From: Nocardioides humi
GTDB taxonomy: Bacteria; Actinomycetota; Actinomycetes; Propionibacteriales; Nocardioidaceae
DNA length: 64,000 nt
Reading direction: 5' to 3'
NCBI RefSeq assembly: GCF_006494775.1
Contig: NZ_CP041146.1
Location: 372,001-436,000 of the forward strand
Shown: piece by piece, positions 1-7,220 of the stretch
How the letters are laid out: every line of letters starts with the position of its first letter
Position numbering within the stretch: position 1 is the stretch's first letter
Notes under the pieces: model-generated
What the model was told of the DNA's origin: nothing
What the model saw: the letters and a program-made list of their open reading frames with translations, nothing else
Database searches by the model: none
Translations under genes and position numbers: made by a program

Positions 1-762
1 GCCGAGGAGCGGCACCAGTCGATCGCCGAGCTGGTCGCCCAGCGGGGCCGGGTCTCGGTGACCGAGCTCGCCGGCCACTTCGACGTGACCACCGAGACCG
101 TGCGCCGCGACCTGTCCCAGCTGGAGCGGCTCAAGCTGCTGCGCCGGGTGCACGGCGGCGCCGTCTCCACCCGCTCGGTGACCATGCTCGAGCCGCGCCT
201 GGACGACCGGGACCACGCCAACGAGGAGCAGAAGGAGCGGATCGCGCGCGCCGCCGTCGCCCTGCTCCCGGAGGGCGGCGGCACCCTGCTGCTCGACGCC
301 GGCACCACCACCGCCCGGTTCGCCTCCCTGCTGCCCGCCGGCGAGCACTGGACCGTGATCACCCACGCGACGCCGATCGCGGCGATGCTCGCCCCGCTCC
401 CCCATGTCGAGCTGCACCTGCTGCCGGGGCGGGTCCGCACGGCCACCCAGGCCGCGGTCGGCCACGCGACGGTCGAGGCCGTCGGCCACTTTCGCGCCGA
501 CGTGGCCTTCCTCGGCACCAACGGCATCACCGTCCGGCACGGCCTCTCCACGCCCGACCCCGAGGAGGCCGCGACCAAGCGCGCGCTCGTGGCGAGCGCC
601 GACCGGGTGGTGGTCCTCACCGACGCCGCCAAGGTGGGCCAGGAGCGGATGGTCAGCTTCGCCGACCTCGCCGACGTCGACGTCCTGGTCACCGACGACG
701 CCATCGCCGACGCCGACGAGCGGGCCTTCCTCGACGCCGGCCTCGAGGTGATCCGGGCGTGA
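1..762 (+). CDS. DeoR-family transcriptional regulator (5' end outside window)
   Basis: The reading frame is open from base 1, so the true start lies upstream. The visible N-terminus is a DeoR winged helix (VTELAGHFDVTTETVRRDL, then HGGAV), followed by a DeoRC sugar-phosphate sensor domain with DAGTTT and GTNGI. Regulators of this family bind a phosphorylated sugar and control sugar-catabolic operons. The stop overlaps the start of fruK by 4 bases, so it is probably the fructose operon regulator (FruR type) responding to fructose-1-phosphate. The family is clear; the ligand is inferred from context. Confidence 0.9.
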   Translation, partial: AEERHQSIAELVAQRGRVSVTELAGHFDVTTETVRRDLSQLERLKLLRRVHGGAVSTRSVTMLEPRLDDRDHANEEQKERIARAAVALLPEGGGTLLLDAGTTTARFASLLPAGEHWTVITHATPIAAMLAPLPHVELHLLPGRVRTATQAAVGHATVEAVGHFRADVAFLGTNGITVRHGLSTPDPEEAATKRALVASADRVVVLTDAAKVGQERMVSFADLADVDVLVTDDAIADADERAFLDAGLEVIRA

Positions 763-1712
763 GCCGGATCGTCACGCTCACCGCCAACCCGAGCTTCGAC
801 CAGACGGTCGCGCTGCCGGGTCCGCTGGAGCGTGGCACCGTGTCCCGGATCGAGGCGATGACCTCGCAGGCCGGCGGCAAGGGCGTCAACATCTCCCGCG
901 CCGCCGTCGCCGCGGGCCTCGACACCCTCGCCGTGCTGCCCGCCCGGGCCGACGACCCCTTCGTCCACGAGCTGACCGCGGCCGGCATCGACTGCCGGAC
1001 CTCCTCCCCCGCGGGCGCCATCCGGGTCAACCTGACCCTGACCGAGCCCGACGGCACGACCACCAAGCTCAACGAGCCCGGCGCCGCCGTCGACGCCGAG
1101 CACGCCGACGACCTGGCCGCCACCCTCGTCCGGCACGCCGAGGGCGGCGACTGGACGGTGCTGGCAGGCTCCCTGCCACCCGGCGTCGGCGTCGACTTCT
1201 ACGCCGCCCTGGTGCCCCGGCTGCGCGGCATGACCCGGGTGGCCGTCGACACCAGCGACGCGCCGCTGGCCGCCCTCGTCGCGGCCCTCCCCGGCGCCGC
1301 GCCGGACCTGATGAAGCCGAACGCCGAGGAGCTGGCCTCGGTCACCGGCGCCTCCGCTGCGGACCTCGAGGCGAGCCCCACCGCGACCGCGGCGGCGGCC
1401 CGCACCCTGCTCGACCGGGGCGTCGGCGCGGTCCTGGCCACCCTGGGCGGCCACGGCGCCGTCCTCGTCGACGCCGACGGCGCCTGGCACGCCACGCCAC
1501 CACCCACCACGGTCGTCAGCACCGTGGGCGCCGGCGACTGCACGCTGTTCGGCTACCTGCTCGCCCAGCTGCGCGGGCTGCCGCCGCCCGAGCGACTCGC
1601 CCTCGCGGTGGCCTACGGCAGCGCCGCGGCCGGTCTCCCCGGCACCACGATCCCCGGACTGGACGTCCTGCGCCCCGAGCAGGTCGCCCTCCGCGAGCTG
1701 GCGCTCACCTGA
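759..1712 (+). CDS. fruK: 1-phosphofructokinase
   Basis: This is a PfkB-family sugar kinase of 317 residues, normal length. It has the N-terminal TLTANPSFDQTV strand, the AGGKGVNISRA substrate loop and the C-terminal anion-hole/catalytic motif in the form VGAGDC, where GAGDS is more usual. It phosphorylates fructose-1-phosphate to fructose-1,6-bisphosphate in the cytoplasm, after PTS uptake of fructose. GTG start, overlapping the stop of the DeoR gene by 4 bases, which indicates translational coupling. No PTS permease gene (fruA) lies between it and ptsH, where it is often found. Confidence 0.93.
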   Translation: MSRIVTLTANPSFDQTVALPGPLERGTVSRIEAMTSQAGGKGVNISRAAVAAGLDTLAVLPARADDPFVHELTAAGIDCRTSSPAGAIRVNLTLTEPDGTTTKLNEPGAAVDAEHADDLAATLVRHAEGGDWTVLAGSLPPGVGVDFYAALVPRLRGMTRVAVDTSDAPLAALVAALPGAAPDLMKPNAEELASVTGASAADLEASPTATAAAARTLLDRGVGAVLATLGGHGAVLVDADGAWHATPPPTTVVSTVGAGDCTLFGYLLAQLRGLPPPERLALAVAYGSAAAGLPGTTIPGLDVLRPEQVALRELALT

Positions 1713-1759
1713 GCGCCACGCAGCACCCGCAGGCGCCCCGTCTGCAGACAGGAGTGAGG

Positions 1760-2005
1760 ATGCCCAGCACGTCCGTCGTCGTCGGCTCGTCCGTCGGCCT
1801 GCACGCCCGTCCCGCCGCGATCATCGCCGAGGCGGCCGAGGCCGCCACCGGAACGGTCACCATCAACGGCGTCGACGCCAGCTCGTCGCTGATGATCATG
1901 ACCCTCGGCGCGAAGTGCGGCGACACGGTGGAGGTCGCCGGCGACGACGACACCGCCGTCGCCACCATCGCCGCCCTCGTCGAGCAGGACCTCGACGCGG
2001 ACTGA
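1760..2005 (+). CDS. ptsH: HPr phosphocarrier protein of the PTS
   Basis: An 81-residue HPr. With the ATG at 1760 the phospho-accepting histidine in GLHARPA falls exactly at residue 15, and an AGGAG sequence lies about 6 bases upstream, so I prefer this start to the in-frame GTG at 1754. A SSSLMIMTLG stretch follows at the usual place of the regulatory serine helix. HPr passes phosphate from enzyme I to sugar-specific IIA domains. It follows fruK by 47 bases, probably in the same operon. Confidence 0.93.
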   Translation: MPSTSVVVGSSVGLHARPAAIIAEAAEAATGTVTINGVDASSSLMIMTLGAKCGDTVEVAGDDDTAVATIAALVEQDLDAD

Positions 2006-2009
2006 GCCG

Positions 2010-2039
2010 GACATGCACATGCTACTGTATGTGCATGTC
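2010..2039. promoter_or_regulatory. Perfect palindromic operator over the vapB promoter and start codon
   Basis: Two perfect 11-base arms (GACATGCACAT at 2010-2020 and its complement at 2029-2039) flank an 8-base centre. The centre holds TACTGT (2023-2028), a good -10 box ending 6 bases before the vapB ATG at 2035. Bound repressor would cover both the promoter and the start codon. RHH antitoxins usually autorepress through such sites, so VapB (with VapC) is the likely ligand; that part is inference. Confidence 0.8.
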
Positions 2040-2355
2040 ACGCCCCGATGTCGTCTTCGACCGCCGGGTCCAGCTCCTGCTCGACCAGGAGACCTATCAG
2101 CGTGTCGCCGACGAGGCCGCCCGCACCGGCCGCAGCGTCAACGCCGTGCTGCGCGAGGCGATCACCGCGCGGTACGCCGACGAGGAGGCCGACGCCCGCC
2201 GGGCAGCCGCGGCGCGCGAGCTGCTCGAGATGATGAAGGCGAGCGAGCACGAGCCCCCGTTCGAGGGATTCGACGAGGACGCCTACTACGAGAACGACTG
2301 GTCACGCGAGATGAAGCGGCTGGAGACCGAGGGGCGACAGGCTTCGGCGTCGTGA
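2035..2355 (+). CDS. vapB: Ribbon-helix-helix antitoxin (VapB-type)
   Basis: A 106-residue protein. Residues about 12-45 (VQLLLDQETYQRVADEAAR, then SVNAVLREAI) form a ribbon-helix-helix DNA-binding domain; the acidic, tyrosine-containing tail after residue 75 looks like a toxin-wrapping segment. Its stop overlaps the GTG of the PIN toxin gene by 4 bases. The ATG at 2035 is chosen because a -10 box sits 6 bases upstream, implying a leaderless mRNA; an in-frame ATG at 2029 lies inside the presumed promoter. Likely neutralises the toxin and represses the operon. Confidence 0.85.
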   Translation: MSRPDVVFDRRVQLLLDQETYQRVADEAARTGRSVNAVLREAITARYADEEADARRAAAARELLEMMKASEHEPPFEGFDEDAYYENDWSREMKRLETEGRQASAS

Positions 2356-2765
2356 GGCGAGTCTTCGTCGACAGCGCCGTGCTGCTCTACGGCTTCGGCG
2401 AAGCACATCGCTGGAGGCTCCCCTCCCAGGCGCTGGTCCAGGCCGCGGCAGCCGGCGAGGTCGCGGTCCACGTCAGCGTGGAGGCGCTTCAGGAGTTCCT
2501 CCACCACCGGATGCGCCGGTGTCCCCGGTCGCTCGCACTCCAGCAGGCAGAGAGGGTCGCCACCGTCACGCGGGCTCACGACTTCGACCATGTCATCTGG
2601 GACCGCGCCCTCCGGCTGGTCGAATCGACTCCGATCCGGGGCCGCGACGCCATCCACGCCGCGACCGCCCTGGAGCACGGCTTCGCCGAGATCGTCACCA
2701 CCGACGCCGACTTCGTGGTCGTGCCCGGCCTGACTCCGGTGGCACCGGACCAACTGGGGCTCTGA
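2352..2765 (+). CDS. vapC: PIN-domain ribonuclease toxin (VapC family)
   Basis: A 137-residue PIN domain with the acidic set in order: D7 (VFVDSAVLLY), E48 (ALQEFLHH), D99 (GRDAIHAA) and D118 (TTDADF). These residues bind Mg2+ for RNA cleavage, so the toxin looks catalytically intact. GTG start overlapping the vapB stop. The pair sits between ptsH and a convergent nucleoside hydrolase and looks like a self-contained cassette insertion. The RNA target cannot be read from the sequence. Confidence 0.88.
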   Translation: MRRVFVDSAVLLYGFGEAHRWRLPSQALVQAAAAGEVAVHVSVEALQEFLHHRMRRCPRSLALQQAERVATVTRAHDFDHVIWDRALRLVESTPIRGRDAIHAATALEHGFAEIVTTDADFVVVPGLTPVAPDQLGL

Positions 2766-2781
2766 GCCCGAAGGCAGCGGC

Positions 2782-3729
2782 TCACACCCGCGCCAACGCG
2801 GCGCAGAGCAGGTCGAGGTACCTGTCATGGTCGGCACGGACCGCGACCGCCAGCCGCCCGCGCGCCTCGTCGACCTCCGCGGCGAACCGGGTCGCGCCGT
2901 ACGTCGCCGGGTCGGTGCGCTCGACGCGCACCGAGGCCCGCAGCGTGGTGAGCAGGCCGGGGTCGACCAGCGCGGCCACCGCGAGCGGGTCGTGCAGCGG
3001 GGCGCCGCCGACGGCGGCCATCGCCCGGTCGCGGCGGTACCAGTCGATCCGGGCCTCGACGAAGGCCGCGGCGGCGGTGGCCGCCGGCGTGCCGAGCGCG
3101 CGGAGCCGGGCCGCGTCGGCCGCCGTGAGCGGGGCGGAGAAGGTCGCGTCCATGGTCACCAGCAGGACGTCGCGGAAGGGCGCGGCGAGGACGTCGGCGG
3201 CGGCCTCGGGGTCGCACCACACGTTGCGCTCGGCGTACGGCGTGACGCCGGCCTCGCGGTGCGCCCCGCCGAGCACGACCAGCCGGGCGACCGATCCGGT
3301 GATCGACCGGTCGGCGGCCAGCGCGGCGGCGAGGTTGGTGAGCGGACCCGTGGCGACCAGCGCCACCGGCTCGGTGGCGGCGCGCAGCGTGGCGACCAGC
3401 CACTCGACCGCGTCGGCGCCCGCGACCGAGGTGGGGGCCGGGAGGTCGAGGGTGGGCGGCAGGTCGTCCCGGCCGCTGGGGAGCGGCTCGAGGCGCGGCC
3501 GGACCGGCTCGTTGCGGCCCGGGTGGACGCCGACACCGCCGACACCGCCGCGGCCCACCAGGTCGAGCACGCGCAGCGAGTTGTCGGTGGTGTGCCGCAC
3601 GTCGTGGTTGCCCCACACCGTCGTCACGCCGAGCAGGTCGAGGCGCGGGTGCAGCGCCGCGAGCAGGATCGCGACGGCGTCGTCGGTGCCGGTGTCGCAG
3701 TCGAGGACCACGGGCAGCCGCGCGGTCAT
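2782..3729 (-). CDS. Inosine/uridine-preferring nucleoside hydrolase
   Basis: A 315-residue IUNH-family enzyme. It carries the N-terminal metal-binding signature DCDTGTDDA, the TGPLTNLA loop, and the downstream ERNVWCDPEAA and HDPLAVA motifs. It hydrolyses ribonucleosides to ribose and base for salvage. The ATG at 3729 overlaps the stop of the upstream membrane-protein gene (ATGA), so the two are coupled. It converges on the vapC gene, leaving only 16 bases between the two stops. Substrate range is not deducible. Confidence 0.9.
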   Translation of the reverse strand: MTARLPVVLDCDTGTDDAVAILLAALHPRLDLLGVTTVWGNHDVRHTTDNSLRVLDLVGRGGVGGVGVHPGRNEPVRPRLEPLPSGRDDLPPTLDLPAPTSVAGADAVEWLVATLRAATEPVALVATGPLTNLAAALAADRSITGSVARLVVLGGAHREAGVTPYAERNVWCDPEAAADVLAAPFRDVLLVTMDATFSAPLTAADAARLRALGTPAATAAAAFVEARIDWYRRDRAMAAVGGAPLHDPLAVAALVDPGLLTTLRASVRVERTDPATYGATRFAAEVDEARGRLAVAVRADHDRYLDLLCAALARV

Positions 3730-4631
3730 CCGGGCTCCTCGTCGCCGCGCAGGAGCCGGTAGGCGGCGCGGGCGCGCACCGCGCGCTCGAGCTCGTGGAT
3801 CACCGACGAGAAGAACTGCCGCCGGTACAGCTCGTCGGTGACCGCGTAGACGGTGAAGTAGAGGCCGCTGAACGCCGCGAGGAAGGTGGAGACCCGGAGC
3901 AGCTCGAGGCTGAGCCGGGTGCCGAACAGCTCGCCCAGCGGGCCGTCCAGCGGGTGCAGCGGGTGGGTCGTCCACTGGCTGACGACCTCGGGCGCCATCG
4001 CGACCAGCCCGAAGACGATGAAGAACGCGAACACGGCGAGGGCGAGCAGCAGCACCTGCACCGCCTGCGCGACGAGCAGGACCAGCACCAGGTTGGCCCG
4101 CTCCAGGCCGCGCACCTCGTCGTCGACGCTGTCGAGCTCCTCCGGCAGGCGGGTGAGCAGGAAGCCGACCGCGATCGCGGCGAACAGCAGCACCGCGACC
4201 CACAGCACGCCGCCGTCCAGGCTCGCCGCGACCTGCCAGACCTCGGCGTTGATGAACAGGAAGATGATGAAGAGCAGGAGCAGCGGCAGCGCCCGGGTGA
4301 CCAGGGGCAGCATCAGGCCGAGCGAGCGGAGGGTGCGCCGGACCGCCCAGCCGACGATCAGCCAGGCTCGCAGGGTCGCGACGGCGTACGCCGCGAGCGC
4401 GACGCCGAAGGCCGTCAGCGCGGCGCCCAGTCCGGCCGCGGCCCCCAGCCAGGGTCCGGCGACCGCCCCGGCGACGGCGGCGAGCAGGAGGGCGGCCAGG
4501 AGCACCGGGAGCAGCCGCGAGCGGCGCAGGCCGCGCGCCACGGCGGCGCGGTAGTCGTCGACGAAGTACGGCAGGCCGTGCTCGACGAACCACCGCTCGG
4601 CGGCGGCGCGGTCGGTCGTCGGCGTCGGCAC
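3726..4631 (-). CDS. Integral membrane protein of unknown function
   Basis: A 301-residue protein with a soluble start (ERWFVEHGLPYFVDDYRAAV) then about six hydrophobic segments: roughly residues 40-60, 65-90, 105-125, 140-160, 185-215 and 245-265. It ends in a basic soluble tail. I do not recognise a family motif. It is immediately upstream of, and overlaps, the nucleoside hydrolase gene and follows ribF by 7 bases on the same strand, so it is probably in a ribF-led transcript. No function assigned. Confidence 0.75.
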   Translation of the reverse strand: MPTPTTDRAAAERWFVEHGLPYFVDDYRAAVARGLRRSRLLPVLLAALLLAAVAGAVAGPWLGAAAGLGAALTAFGVALAAYAVATLRAWLIVGWAVRRTLRSLGLMLPLVTRALPLLLLFIIFLFINAEVWQVAASLDGGVLWVAVLLFAAIAVGFLLTRLPEELDSVDDEVRGLERANLVLVLLVAQAVQVLLLALAVFAFFIVFGLVAMAPEVVSQWTTHPLHPLDGPLGELFGTRLSLELLRVSTFLAAFSGLYFTVYAVTDELYRRQFFSSVIHELERAVRARAAYRLLRGDEEPG

Positions 4632-4638
4632 GCTCGGC

Positions 4639-5586
4639 TCAGTCCGCGAGGATCGCCCGCGTGCGGTCGACGTCGCCGGCCATGGCGGTCAGCAGGTCCT
4701 CGATCGAGTCGAAGCGCACCATGCCGCGCAGCCGCTCGACGAAGGCGACCTCGACCTCGTGCCCGTAGAGCTCCAGGTCGGTGCGGTCGAGCACGTACGA
4801 CTCGACCCGGCGCTCGCGCTCCCCGGCGAAGGTCGGGTTGGTGCCGACGCTGATGGCGGCGGGGTACGTCGTGCCGGCGTCGGGCCCGTCGAGCACGGTG
4901 AACCGCCCGGCGTAGACGCCGTCGGCCGGCGCGGCGGCACCGGGTCGGACCGGGACGTTGGCGGTCGGGAAGCCGAGCTCCCGGCCGCGCTTGTCGCCCT
5001 CCACGACGGTGCCGGTGACGGTGAAGACCCGGCCCAGCGCCTCCGCGGCCCCCGTGACGTCGCCCGCGGCCAGGCAGGTCCGGACGTAGGTCGAGGACCA
5101 GACCTGCGGCCCGCCGTCGAGGCTGACCTCCTCCAGGACGAAGTCGTGCTCCGCCCCCGCCGCGCGCAGCAGGTTGCAGTCGCCCGCGGCCCGGTTGCCG
5201 AACCGGAAGTTGGCCCCGACCACGACCGCCCGGACATGCAGCGTGTCGAGCAGGATCCGGTCGATGAACTCCCCCGGGGTCCAGGCGGCGATGTCGCGGG
5301 AGAACGGGATCACGAGCACGTCGTCCACGCCGGCGTGGCCCAGCAGGCGCAGCCGCTCGTCGATCGTGGTGATCGTCGGCGGGGCGTGCTCGGGGCGCAG
5401 CACCGCGATCGGGTGCGGGTCGAAGGTCACCGCCACCACGTGCTCGACGCCGACCTCGGCGGCGACCTCGCGCGCTCGTCGTACGACGTGCTGGTGGCCC
5501 AGGTGCATGCCGTCGAAGTTCCCGATCGTCACCACCGTGCGACCGAGATCGCCGGGCACGTCGGAGAGGTCACGCCACACTCGCAC
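4639..5586 (-). CDS. ribF: Bifunctional riboflavin kinase / FAD synthetase
   Basis: A 315-residue RibF. The N-terminal FMN adenylyltransferase domain has the HIGH-like motif GNFDGMHLGH at about residues 22-31. The C-terminal riboflavin kinase domain has GRELGFPTAN and the YAGRF and ISVGTNPTF segments. It converts riboflavin to FMN and then FAD. I chose the GTG at 5586 because the protein then begins just before the first conserved strand; a 35-residue upstream extension would run into the intergenic repeat. Adjacent to truB, as in many actinobacteria. Confidence 0.93.
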   Translation of the reverse strand: MRVWRDLSDVPGDLGRTVVTIGNFDGMHLGHQHVVRRAREVAAEVGVEHVVAVTFDPHPIAVLRPEHAPPTITTIDERLRLLGHAGVDDVLVIPFSRDIAAWTPGEFIDRILLDTLHVRAVVVGANFRFGNRAAGDCNLLRAAGAEHDFVLEEVSLDGGPQVWSSTYVRTCLAAGDVTGAAEALGRVFTVTGTVVEGDKRGRELGFPTANVPVRPGAAAPADGVYAGRFTVLDGPDAGTTYPAAISVGTNPTFAGERERRVESYVLDRTDLELYGHEVEVAFVERLRGMVRFDSIEDLLTAMAGDVDRTRAILAD

Positions 5587-5606
5587 GGCCGCAACTCTCC
5601 CACACC

Positions 5607-5791
5607 GGGGGTCTGCCTCGTCACTCGCGCCGTCGCGAGCGGCGTTTCGCGCCGATCTGGCAAGGCGGCGGAGCGACGGCATGCTGGCCAAATCTGCGCA
5701 GCACGTCGAGCGACGCCGCTATTTCGATCCTTTGGAGCCAGATCGGATGCGAAATGTCGCGCAGCAGGCGGGAGTGGGGAGGCAGACCCCC
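5607..5791. repeat. Intergenic long imperfect palindrome, repeat family A, copy 1
   Basis: The 210-base gap between ribF and truB is nearly filled by this element. Perfect 13-base ends (GGGGGTCTGCCTC at 5607-5619 and its complement at 5779-5791) enclose a second pair of arms (5645-5661 with 5737-5754). An asymmetric core at 5660-5682 begins GCAAGGCGGCGG and ends GCGACGGCAT. The same core, 22 of 23 bases identical, lies inside the second palindrome at 39085-39280. It has no coding signal and looks like a dispersed palindromic repeat or MITE-like element; mobility is inference. Confidence 0.65.
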
Positions 5792-5796
5792 AAGCC

Positions 5797-6663
5797 TCAG
5801 CCGACGAAGACGGCCGCCGGGCGCGCGGCGCCGCCCTCGGGCCGGTAGAGGGCGAGGAACTCCCCTCCGGGGGCGAACACGCCGGTGAGCGCGTCGATGG
5901 CGAGCGGCAGCGGCCGGCCGTAGCGCACCGCCTGGGCCTGCTCGGCGTCGAGGTCGAGCGCCGGGAAGCTCGCCCGGGCCGCCTCGGCGAGCGGGGTCAC
6001 CGTCACCTCGTCGAGATCGGTGACGGCGCCGTCGAGCGTGAACGGCCCGACGGCGGTACGACGCAGCGCCGTCAGGTGCCCGCCGACGCCGAGCGCGGCG
6101 CCGACGTCGCGGGCGATCGCCCGGATGTAGGTGCCGCTGGAGCAGCGGACCCGGATGTCGACGTCGAGGAGCTCGCCCACGACCCGCTGGTCGAGGACGG
6201 TCAGCTCGTGGACGGTCACCGGGCGGGCCTCGAGCTCGACCTCCTCGCCGTCGCGCACGCGCTGGTAGGCGCGCTTGCCGTCGACCTTGATCGCGCTGAC
6301 CGCGGTCGGCACCTGCCGGATCTCGCCGACCTGCTGCTCGAACGCCGCCAGGACCGCCGCGGGCTCCAGGTGCCCGGCCGCGGCGGTGGCGACCAGCTCA
6401 CCCTCCGCGTCGTCGGTGGTCGTCGACGCGCCGAGGCGCACCGTGGCGTCGTACGCCTTCTCGGTGAGCATCAGGTGGCCGAGCAGCCGGGTGGCCCGCT
6501 CGACGCCCAGCACCAGCACGCCGGTCGCCATCGGGTCGAGGGTGCCGGCGTGGCCGACCTTGCGGGTGCCGACCGCGCGGCGTACCCGGGAGACGACCGC
6601 GTGGGAGGTCATGCCGGCGGGCTTGTCGACGACGACGAGCCCCGACGGCACGCCTGTGGTCAC
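5797..6663 (-). CDS. truB: tRNA pseudouridine(55) synthase
   Basis: A 288-residue TruB. The N-terminal [14 protein letters not shown] and the catalytic motif [14 protein letters not shown], with the nucleophilic aspartate at residue 43, are intact; a C-terminal PUA-like region follows. It modifies U55 in the T-loop of tRNAs. GTG start overlapping the rbfA stop by 4 bases. The rbfA-truB-ribF order is the standard infB-cluster arrangement. Confidence 0.95.
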   Translation of the reverse strand: MTTGVPSGLVVVDKPAGMTSHAVVSRVRRAVGTRKVGHAGTLDPMATGVLVLGVERATRLLGHLMLTEKAYDATVRLGASTTTDDAEGELVATAAAGHLEPAAVLAAFEQQVGEIRQVPTAVSAIKVDGKRAYQRVRDGEEVELEARPVTVHELTVLDQRVVGELLDVDIRVRCSSGTYIRAIARDVGAALGVGGHLTALRRTAVGPFTLDGAVTDLDEVTVTPLAEAARASFPALDLDAEQAQAVRYGRPLPLAIDALTGVFAPGGEFLALYRPEGGAARPAAVFVG

Positions 6664-7112
6664 TCGGTGTCCTCGGCCTCTTCGTCGGCCTCGATCGCGC
6701 GCGGCTTCTTGTACGGGTCCGCCTCGCCGGCCGGCTGAGCGCCCGCCCGCGCCGCGGCGACCGCGGCATCGGCCTCGCGGGCCTTGGCCAGCACCTCGTC
6801 GAGGTGGCGGGCGGTCTCGGGGACGCCGTCGAACTCGAACGCGAGGGTGGGGACGTGCCGCATGCCGAGCTGCTTGCCGACCTCGGAGCGCAGGAGGCCC
6901 TTGGCCGACTCCAGCGCCGTGGCGCTCGCCTGCTGGTCGGCGTCCTCGCCCAGGACCGTGTAGTAGACGGTGGCGTTCTGCGCGTCGCCGGTGAGCCGGA
7001 CCTCGGTCACCGTGACGAAGCCGAGGCGCGGGTCCTTGATCCGGCGCTCGAGCATCTCGGCGACGATCACCTGGATCCGGTCGGCGATCTTGCGCACGCG
7101 AGGCGAAGCCAT
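6660..7112 (-). CDS. rbfA: Ribosome-binding factor A
   Basis: A 150-residue RbfA with the KH-like fold sequence ([17 protein letters not shown], then [19 protein letters not shown] and ATVYYTV) and an acidic tail. It binds the 30S subunit and helps mature the 5' end of 16S rRNA. It lies about 100 bases downstream of infB, separated by a strong inverted repeat (7133-7218), and is coupled to truB. Typical length and position. Confidence 0.95.
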   Translation of the reverse strand: MASPRVRKIADRIQVIVAEMLERRIKDPRLGFVTVTEVRLTGDAQNATVYYTVLGEDADQQASATALESAKGLLRSEVGKQLGMRHVPTLAFEFDGVPETARHLDEVLAKAREADAAVAAARAGAQPAGEADPYKKPRAIEADEEAEDTE

Positions 7113-7132
7113 GAGTCAGTTTCCTCTCTTTG

Positions 7133-7218
7133 CACCGACCCGTCGCAAATGTGCGCGGGAATCAGTCCGACCCGTCGCAAATGTGCCGCATGAGGCGCAC
7201 ATTTGCGACGGGTCGGTG
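7133..7218. repeat. Three-copy repeat forming alternative hairpins between infB and rbfA
   Basis: The 20-base word CCGACCCGTCGCAAATGTGC occurs at 7135-7154 and 7167-7186 in direct orientation and as its exact complement at 7197-7216. Copies 2 and 3 make a perfect 20-base hairpin with a 10-base loop. Copies 1 and 3 can instead pair over 24 bases (7133-7156 with 7195-7218). In the infB transcript this could be a terminator or attenuator placed just before rbfA; there is no U-run, so Rho-independent termination is not certain. Confidence 0.75.
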
Positions 7219-7220
7219 TG

